Below, piece after piece: positions 58,972-64,000 of a stretch of 64,000 bases of DNA (position 1 is its first letter; the number at the start of each line of letters is the position of its first letter). This DNA comes from Sphingomonas sp. UBA978 (GTDB lineage Bacteria > Pseudomonadota > Alphaproteobacteria > Sphingomonadales > Sphingomonadaceae). Under the pieces are notes generated by a model. It was not told where the DNA came from. It saw only the letters and a program-made list of their open reading frames with translations, and made no database searches. A program made the position numbers and the translations under genes. The stretch covers positions 157,247 through 221,246 of the forward strand of contig NZ_DBBS01000014.1 of NCBI RefSeq assembly GCF_002292295.1, read 5' to 3'.

Positions 58972-59544
58972 GTGACCGACCCCCGCCGATTCGACCGACT
59001 GACCCGCCGCCATCGCGAATGCCTGCGCGGCGTGCGCGAACTCAAGGGGTCGAAGGAGATCGCCGACGCGCTCGGCATCGAGAAAACCACCGTCGACAAG
59101 TATCTGACCGAGGCCGTCAAGGTGCTCGGCGCACGCAATCGCCGCGAGGCGGCGCTGCTGCTGGCCGGACACGAGGGGCAGGCGGATGCGGCAAGTCGTT
59201 CTGAAGAAACGGAAATCCTGCCGGACGACACCCCCCATAAAATAGGGGGTGATTCTACACGGCTATCCGGTCCGCCCGCCGTCCTGCCATCCGCTGCCTC
59301 GCCGGACGAGATGATCGTCGGGGCACCGGGGGATCCCGGGGACGCGCCTTTCAGGCCGCGCTCCCCGGGACCATCGCTGCCCTTCCGGCGGAAAGGACAG
59401 AGGGACAACGACCTGACGGTCGGTGACCGGCTGATCTGGATACAGGCCATCGTCCTGGGCATATCGATTGCCTTCGGGATGCTGATGACCGGCCTCCAGG
59501 TGCTGACCGGCCTGATCGAAACCGTCGCCCAACGCCTTTCCTGA
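58972..59544 (+). CDS. Membrane-anchored LuxR-type regulator
   Basis: 190 residues from GTG 58972. HTH of LuxR/GerE type at 10-65 (LTRRHRECLRG, KEIADALGIEKTTVDKYLTE), a long disordered linker, and one C-terminal membrane helix (about 156-177). No receiver or sensor domain. Such tail-anchored regulators could respond to membrane events. Upstream frame is open but has no ATG or SD. Confidence 0.75.
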   Translation: MTDPRRFDRLTRRHRECLRGVRELKGSKEIADALGIEKTTVDKYLTEAVKVLGARNRREAALLLAGHEGQADAASRSEETEILPDDTPHKIGGDSTRLSGPPAVLPSAASPDEMIVGAPGDPGDAPFRPRSPGPSLPFRRKGQRDNDLTVGDRLIWIQAIVLGISIAFGMLMTGLQVLTGLIETVAQRLS

Positions 59545-59581
59545 CTCCAGCGCGAGCACCCCTCAGGGTGGAAAGGTGGCC

Positions 59582-59932
59582 ATGTCCTACGCAAATACCC
59601 AGGTCGCGGCGGAAGCCGTGGCGCAGCTGCTGTGGCAGCTCGAGACGCAGCTCGACGAAGCCTTCGCCACCGGTGGCGAGTTGCTCGCCGCGCTGCCCCG
59701 TGCGCGTGCCGCCGCCCATCTGCCGGCGATCGCCGGGCAGCAGGCCTTCGAAGTTCTCGGCCAGGCGATCATGGCGATCGGTGCGGCGCGCGGTCATACC
59801 GTCGCCGGCCACCGCGTCATCGAGAAGCTGGGCCGCCAGATCGGGTTCGAGACGAGTTTCGGCGATGAACAGCCGAAGCCCGATTTCGCCCCGACAGGCG
59901 CCGACGTCAGTCATCTGCGCGTCGCTGCCTAG
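59582..59932 (+). CDS. Hypothetical protein
   Basis: 116 residues, mostly helical and Ala-rich (AEAVAQLLWQLETQLDEAF). No signal, helix span or known domain. GGAAAGG is upstream of ATG 59582. Starts 37 bp after the LuxR-type gene, likely same transcript. Confidence 0.55.
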   Translation: MSYANTQVAAEAVAQLLWQLETQLDEAFATGGELLAALPRARAAAHLPAIAGQQAFEVLGQAIMAIGAARGHTVAGHRVIEKLGRQIGFETSFGDEQPKPDFAPTGADVSHLRVAA

Positions 59933-59977
59933 GTGTCATGGCTTGGCCTCCAGACTGCTCCTTTGGCTGGCCAGGCC

Positions 59978-60445
59978 ATGACCCACGTCGTCCTGTTCAA
60001 CGTCATGCTGTTCGGGGCGTGCGCCTATGCCTTCGTGGCGGGCGGCGCGCCCGAACGCTGGACCGCGCTGGTGTTCGCCGCCGGCGCGCTGGCGACGTTC
60101 CTGATCCCGTACCAGCGGCACGTCAGCTATCATTCGGTCCATGTCATGATCCTGGGCGTCGACATGATCGTGCTGGCGGCGCTGGTCGGCATCGCGCTCC
60201 GGGCGAACCGCTTCTGGCCATTGTACGTCAGCTCGCTGCACGTCATCACGATCGCGATCCACGGCGTGAAGGCGTTCCAGCCGACGCTGGTGCCGTGGAT
60301 GTACGCGGGGGCGAGCGGCAAGATCGCCTATCCGATGCTGATCCTGCTCGCGACCGGCGCCTGGCGCCACCGGCACCGACTGGCGCGCTTCGGCAGCGAC
60401 CGCGACTGGTCGCCCCTGCGCAAACCGCATTGTGAACCCTCATGA
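59978..60445 (+). CDS. Small polytopic membrane protein
   Basis: 155 residues, four or five hydrophobic segments (THVVLFNVMLFGACAYAFVA, VHVMILGVDMIVLAALVGIA) and an Arg-rich C-terminus. Start ATG 59978; an upstream GTG 59933 is possible. ATGA overlap with the next gene. Unknown family. Confidence 0.6.
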   Translation: MTHVVLFNVMLFGACAYAFVAGGAPERWTALVFAAGALATFLIPYQRHVSYHSVHVMILGVDMIVLAALVGIALRANRFWPLYVSSLHVITIAIHGVKAFQPTLVPWMYAGASGKIAYPMLILLATGAWRHRHRLARFGSDRDWSPLRKPHCEPS

Positions 60446-60915
60446 GTGCCGACATCCGGCTGCTGCGCTGGCCCGAGCGCGATCGCGAAGACTATGAACG
60501 CCTCGTCGCCGCGATCGAACGCGTGCGCAGCGTCGCGGCGCGCAGCCGCGGCGAGATCGTGGCGACCGTGCTGACCGGGCCCGAGGAGCCCGACGACGTC
60601 GAGCGGGCGCAGGCGCTGCTGACCCAGCGGCGCGCGCGCGACGCGGCGGCGGGGCCGCTCGCCGAGCTGTTCGGCGAACCCGGCTGGGACATCCTGCTGA
60701 CGCTGTTCGTCGCGCTGGAGCAGGGGCGGACGATGCGGCCCGCCGCCATCGCCGGGGCGATCGCGATCCGGCCGGCGGTGCTCGGCCGCTGGCTCAAGGT
60801 GCTGGAGACGCGTGGCCTGATCTGGTCCGCCGAGGAGGCGGGGGAGGCGCCGGCGCCGGTATCGCTGACCAACGAGGGCATGGCGCTGGCGTTGCGCTGC
60901 ATCGGCGGGGCCTGA
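60442..60915 (+). CDS. Winged-helix protein, uncharacterised
   Basis: 157 residues: basic N-terminal helix region, then a winged-helix-like module (about 85-150; WDILLTLFVALEQGRTM, LGRWLKVLETRGLI, APVSLTNEGMAL) similar to MarR-type DNA-binding domains. Translation coupled by ATGA to the membrane protein gene, which could signal to it. Confidence 0.6.
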   Translation: MSADIRLLRWPERDREDYERLVAAIERVRSVAARSRGEIVATVLTGPEEPDDVERAQALLTQRRARDAAAGPLAELFGEPGWDILLTLFVALEQGRTMRPAAIAGAIAIRPAVLGRWLKVLETRGLIWSAEEAGEAPAPVSLTNEGMALALRCIGGA

Positions 60916-60927
60916 CCCCCGCGCGGG

Positions 60928-61113
60928 TCAGCGATCGGTCAGGCGATCGGCCTCCTCGCGCATCATCTCCACGCCCTGGCAGACGTGCAGGCTGGCCACC
61001 GACAGGTCGAGGTCGTCGGCGAGGCGCATCAGCTCCTCGCCGAGCGCGACCGCGCGCAGCAGCAGCTCGGCGCGGATCCGGCGCGCGCCGGGGTCGGTGT
61101 CGGGCATCGTCAT
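60928..61113 (-). CDS. Small hypothetical protein
   Basis: 61 residues (MTMPDTDPGARRIRAELLLR...), one long amphipathic helix, no Cys pair or motif. ATG at 61113; an ATG at 61107 is also possible. It converges with the winged-helix gene. No clear RBS; may be real. Confidence 0.4.
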   Translation of the reverse strand: MTMPDTDPGARRIRAELLLRAVALGEELMRLADDLDLSVASLHVCQGVEMMREEADRLTDR

Positions 61114-61273
61114 CGCGGCCGGTTGTAGTCGCGGCGGGGCGCGACGCAACGACTCGATTCGGATCGGAGCGGCGGTGCCACGGCTGGGTGGAGCAAAGCG
61201 GGACACGGCACGTTGAGGGGGGAGATGCCGTGGCGAGGGTGACACCCGCGCCGGCACGGGTTGCAGGAGAGCG

Positions 61274-61678
61274 ATGATGGCAGACGGGCAGAACGGCGAG
61301 AACGGCAATGCGGGCGAGGCGATGCGCGATGCGGCCAATCGCGCGCGCGACGGCTTTGCCGAACATGTGATGGACCCCGCGCGCCGGGCCGGCGAGGCGA
61401 TGCGCGCCTCCGGCCAGAAGGTCGCCGACGGCAGCGCGACGATCGGGTTGAAGATCATCGAACAGGCCGAGCAGAATTCGCACCAGGCGTTCGAGGCGAT
61501 GCGCGAGGCGGCGAAGGCGAAGGACCTGACCGACGTGATGCGCATCCAGGGCGAATTCCTGCGCCAGCAGGGCGAGCGGTCGATGACTCAGGCGCGCGAG
61601 ATCGGCGAGCTCATCATGCAGTTCGGTCGCGATGCGGTGTCGCCGCTGCGGCCGGCCGGCGGCACCAAGCCCGACTAA
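61274..61678 (+). CDS. Phasin-like protein
   Basis: 134 residues, fully helical: AEQNSHQAFEAMREAAKAKD and VMRIQGEFLRQQGERSMTQ are the typical phasin_2 core. Phasins coat polyhydroxyalkanoate granules; no PHA synthase gene is present here. AGGAGAG is 4 nt before the ATG. Confidence 0.72.
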   Translation: MMADGQNGENGNAGEAMRDAANRARDGFAEHVMDPARRAGEAMRASGQKVADGSATIGLKIIEQAEQNSHQAFEAMREAAKAKDLTDVMRIQGEFLRQQGERSMTQAREIGELIMQFGRDAVSPLRPAGGTKPD

Positions 61679-61682
61679 GCGG

Positions 61683-62186
61683 TCACAGCGACGGCATCGC
61701 GCGGGCGAGCACGATCAGGTCGTGCGCGACGCCGTCGCTGCCGCGGACGTGGCCGGTCAGGGTCGCCTCGCGGGTAAAGCCGAGCCCTTCGAACAGCGCG
61801 ATTGACGCGGCCTGATCGGGAGTCATCGACGCGCTGAGCTTGGCGAGGCCATGCGCGTGCGCGATCGCCAGCATCGCCTCGAGCAGGTCGCCGCCGAGGC
61901 CGGCGCCGCGGCGATCGGGCACGACGAGCAGGCGGACTTCGCCGACATGGCCGCTCCAGCCGAGCGGATCGCGGACCAGCGCGGCGGTGGCGATGATGCG
62001 ACCGTCGTCCTCGGCGACGAGGCTGTCGATCCAGCCGTCGCCGATCGCCTGCTGCCACGCCTCGATCACGCGCGGATGGCGCAGGTCGCGGCCGAGGAAG
62101 AGCAGGTCGTGTTCCGGTAGCGTCGCAGCGAAGGCGAGCATCGCGGCATCGTCGGTCGGACGGAAACGGCGGATCGTGTGGCTCAT
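61683..62186 (-). CDS. GNAT acetyltransferase
   Basis: 167 residues, GNAT fold: VGEVRLLVVPDRRGAGLGGDLL is the acetyl-CoA-binding motif A (R-x-x-G-x-G/A), then ASIALFEGLGFTREATL motif B. Substrate unknown. Converges closely with the phasin gene. Confidence 0.9.
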   Translation of the reverse strand: MSHTIRRFRPTDDAAMLAFAATLPEHDLLFLGRDLRHPRVIEAWQQAIGDGWIDSLVAEDDGRIIATAALVRDPLGWSGHVGEVRLLVVPDRRGAGLGGDLLEAMLAIAHAHGLAKLSASMTPDQAASIALFEGLGFTREATLTGHVRGSDGVAHDLIVLARAMPSL

Positions 62187-62222
62187 GCGGGCGTCTCTCC
62201 TGCCGGGATTGCGTTCGAACCC

Positions 62223-63800
62223 TCAGCCCGGGCGGGGCGTTCCGCCGGGGGTGACCGGCTGCGGACCCTGCGGCGTCGTCTCCAGCGACGAATCGCCGCC
62301 GAGCACACGGTAGAGCGTCACGCGGTTGGTGGCACCGACCAATGTGGTCGCCACCAATGTACGCTGCGCGGTATAGAGCGAGCGCTGCGCATCGAGGCTG
62401 GACAGGAAGGTGTCGATCCCGCCCTGATAGCGTGCGTTGACCAATTGCAGCGTATCCGCCGCAGCGGCGCGGAAATTGGTCTGGGCGCGCAATTGCGCGG
62501 CGAGCGTGCCCTGCCGGGCGAGCGCGTCGGCGGTTTCCTGGAAGGCAGTCTGAATCGTCTTTTCGTAGGTGGCGAGCGCGGCGTCGCGCTGCGCCTCGGT
62601 ATAGCGGACGTTGTTGCGCGCGGCGCCGGCCTGGAAGATCGGATAACTGACCGAGGGGGCGACCGAATAGTTGAACGCGCCGCCCGAGAAGAGCGAGGAC
62701 AGCGCGGTGCTGGCGAAGCCGACAAGGCCGGTCAGCGAGATGCGCGGGAACAGGGCGGCGCGCGCGGCGCCGATCTCCGCATTATAGGCGCGCAATTCGT
62801 ATTCGGACTGGACCACGTCGGGGCGGCGGAGCAGCACGCCGCTGTCGAGGCCGGCAGGCAGGGTGGCGACCGTCGCCTGCGCCTCGTCGATCGAGGCGGG
62901 GAGCAATGCGGGGTCGATCGCGGCGCCGACGAGCAGCTGCAGCGCGTTGACGTCCTGCGCGACCAATGTCGTCTGTTCGGCGAGGTCGGCGTTGGCGGTT
63001 TCGAGGATCTGTTCGGCCTGACGCAGGTCGGTGCGCGGGCTGATCCCGCCCTCCAGCCGGGCGCGGGTGAGGCGGACGCTCTTTTGCGCGCTGGTCGCGG
63101 TATCCTGCGCGATGGCGAGCAGGCTGCGGTCGGCGGCATAGTTGAGCCAGGCGGTGGCGATGTCGCCGACCAGCGTCAGGCGGGTGGCGCGGGCGGCGGC
63201 CTCGGTCGCGAAATAGCGGTCGAGCGCGGCGCGCGACAGCGAGCGGATGCGGCCGAACAGGTCGAGTTCGAAGGCGGTGGTGCCGACCTGCGCGGAAAAG
63301 GCGCTGTTGCCGGCGCTGGTCGTCGTGACCGTGCCGGTGCCCGTGCCCGTTCCGCCGGTTCCGGTGCCGGTCCCTGTGCCGCCCGTGCCGGTGCCCGTTC
63401 CCGTGCCGCCGGTGCTGCCGCTACCTGCGACGCTGCGCGCGCCGTCGCCGCCGCCCGAATAGGTGTAGCGGCCAGAGGCGTCGACCGCGGGAAACAGGTC
63501 GGCGCGCTGGATGCGATATTGCGCGCGCGCGGCGGCGATGTTGGCGGCGGCGACGCGCAGGTCGCGGTTGTTGGCCAGCGCGCTGTCGATCAGCGTCTGC
63601 AGCCGCCGGTCGCGGAAGATGTCGCGATAGGTGAACGCCGGCAGCGCCGCCTCGCTCTGACGGAGATAGGCGTCGCCGACCGGCCATGACGGCGGCACCG
63701 GCAGGTCGGCGCGGACGTATTTGGGCTCCATCGAACAGCCGGCGAGCGCGGTGCCGGCGAGCGTCAGGGCGAGGAGGATGCGGGTCGTCCGGGGCATCAT
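62223..63800 (-). CDS. NodT-family outer-membrane efflux lipoprotein (RND partner)
   Basis: 525 residues. Lipoprotein signal with Cys22 (LAGTALAGC), TolC-type repeat domain (FELDLFGRIRSLSRAALDRY and LLRRPDVVQSEYELRAYNAE). A Gly-Thr repeat tract (residues 126-160) is inserted in the first half, unusual for the family. ATGA overlap with the RND pump gene, so it is the channel of that pump. Confidence 0.92.
   Translation of the reverse strand: MMPRTTRILLALTLAGTALAGCSMEPKYVRADLPVPPSWPVGDAYLRQSEAALPAFTYRDIFRDRRLQTLIDSALANNRDLRVAAANIAAARAQYRIQRADLFPAVDASGRYTYSGGGDGARSVAGSGSTGGTGTGTGTGGTGTGTGTGGTGTGTGTVTTTSAGNSAFSAQVGTTAFELDLFGRIRSLSRAALDRYFATEAAARATRLTLVGDIATAWLNYAADRSLLAIAQDTATSAQKSVRLTRARLEGGISPRTDLRQAEQILETANADLAEQTTLVAQDVNALQLLVGAAIDPALLPASIDEAQATVATLPAGLDSGVLLRRPDVVQSEYELRAYNAEIGAARAALFPRISLTGLVGFASTALSSLFSGGAFNYSVAPSVSYPIFQAGAARNNVRYTEAQRDAALATYEKTIQTAFQETADALARQGTLAAQLRAQTNFRAAAADTLQLVNARYQGGIDTFLSSLDAQRSLYTAQRTLVATTLVGATNRVTLYRVLGGDSSLETTPQGPQPVTPGGTPRPG
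63321..63425 (-). repeat. Tandem Gly-Thr coding repeat in the efflux channel gene
   Basis: Codes for GTGTGTGG-type repeats (residues 126-160 of the channel). The DNA has a tandem period of about 24 bp with minor changes, so length variation is likely. Confidence 0.75.
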
Positions 63801-64000
63801 GCGGGCTCCGGCTTCGAGGCGGGATCGGCGCCGGGATTGGCGGGCGGCATCGGCGGTGCGGGCGGGTGGTCGTCGGTCTTGCCGTGATGCCCGGTCGGAC
63901 GTCCGCGCAGCTTGGCGATCCCGTCGCGCACGCCGCGGCGGACGAGCACGAAGAAGAGCGGGATGTAGAAGATCGCGAGGAAGGTCGCCGACAGCATGCC
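63797..64000 (-). CDS. RND efflux pump inner-membrane subunit, C-terminal end (partial)
   Basis: Only the last 67 residues are in the window; the gene starts beyond the right edge. GMLSATFLAIFYIPLFFVLV is the last helix of AcrB/MexB-type RND pumps; a Pro-rich tail follows. Its stop overlaps the NodT-type channel start (ATGA). Confidence 0.88.
   Translation of the reverse strand, partial: GMLSATFLAIFYIPLFFVLVRRGVRDGIAKLRGRPTGHHGKTDDHPPAPPMPPANPGADPASKPEPA

Noticed and set aside
61274..61678. A PHA-granule gene cluster
   Set aside because: Only a phasin-like protein is present; no synthase, depolymerase or PhaR gene is nearby.

Overview
The window is very GC-rich, tightly packed DNA from an alphaproteobacterium, most likely a sphingomonad (Sphingomonas or a close relative). 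This rests on the gene content: ileS-lspA followed by a DUF3035-type lipoprotein, a TorF-type outer-membrane protein, hflK-hflC-degP, a TolA-like Lys-Pro repeat protein, and several families of short intergenic palindromes. Genes often overlap by ATGA, GTGA or ATGCGTAA. I see no tRNA, rRNA, CRISPR array, insertion sequence or phage gene. It reads as ordinary chromosome with a few accessory islands.

Layout. 1-2000 (-): MFS efflux transporter and the start of its HlyD-type adaptor. 2033-5751 (-): carbohydrate operon GH130, GH13 glucosidase, GT4 glycosyltransferase. 5888-10617 (-): TorF-type porin, SulP anion transporter, and an OmpR/EnvZ-type two-component pair. 10809-15499 (-): complete MarR-controlled tripartite efflux operon (marR, NodT-type channel, EmrA-type adaptor, EmrB-type pump). 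15625-19181 (+), divergent from it: an unusual fusion of a DegT-family aminotransferase with an FAD oxidoreductase, and a GT2 glycosyltransferase. 19252-22961 (+): ileS, lspA, lipoprotein. 23049-27190: metC, sseA, iron-sulfur photolyase and queF. 27314-30922 (+): a second carbohydrate pair, a long GT4 fusion and another GH130. 31443-37432: OPT transporter, homoserine dehydrogenase, two small secreted Cys proteins, CoA-binding protein and Mrp. 37502-41190 (+): hflK, hflC, degP, closed by a strong terminator. 41299-53589: HerA-like ATPase, M20 amidohydrolase, 2OG-Fe(II) oxygenase, M23 peptidase, ErpA, exonuclease III, M13 peptidase, amino-acid permease and mtnP. 54013-57587 (-): aconitase and L,D-transpeptidase. 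57746-61678: mostly small uncharacterised genes, including a membrane-anchored LuxR-type regulator and a phasin-like protein. 61683-64000 (-): acetyltransferase and the end of an RND efflux operon.

How the genes work together. Three efflux systems, two periplasmic or outer-membrane quality-control modules (HflKC/DegP, M23/LD-transpeptidase) and two GH130-plus-glycosyltransferase loci make this an envelope- and glycan-rich region. The best candidate for an undescribed system is the divergent arrangement at 10.8-19.2 kb: a two-enzyme fusion plus a glycosyltransferase facing a MarR-regulated pump across an intergenic gap with TTGC...GCAA palindromes. It could be a small biosynthesis-and-export unit, but that is inference. 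A second candidate is the GT4 fusion with its GH130 partner.
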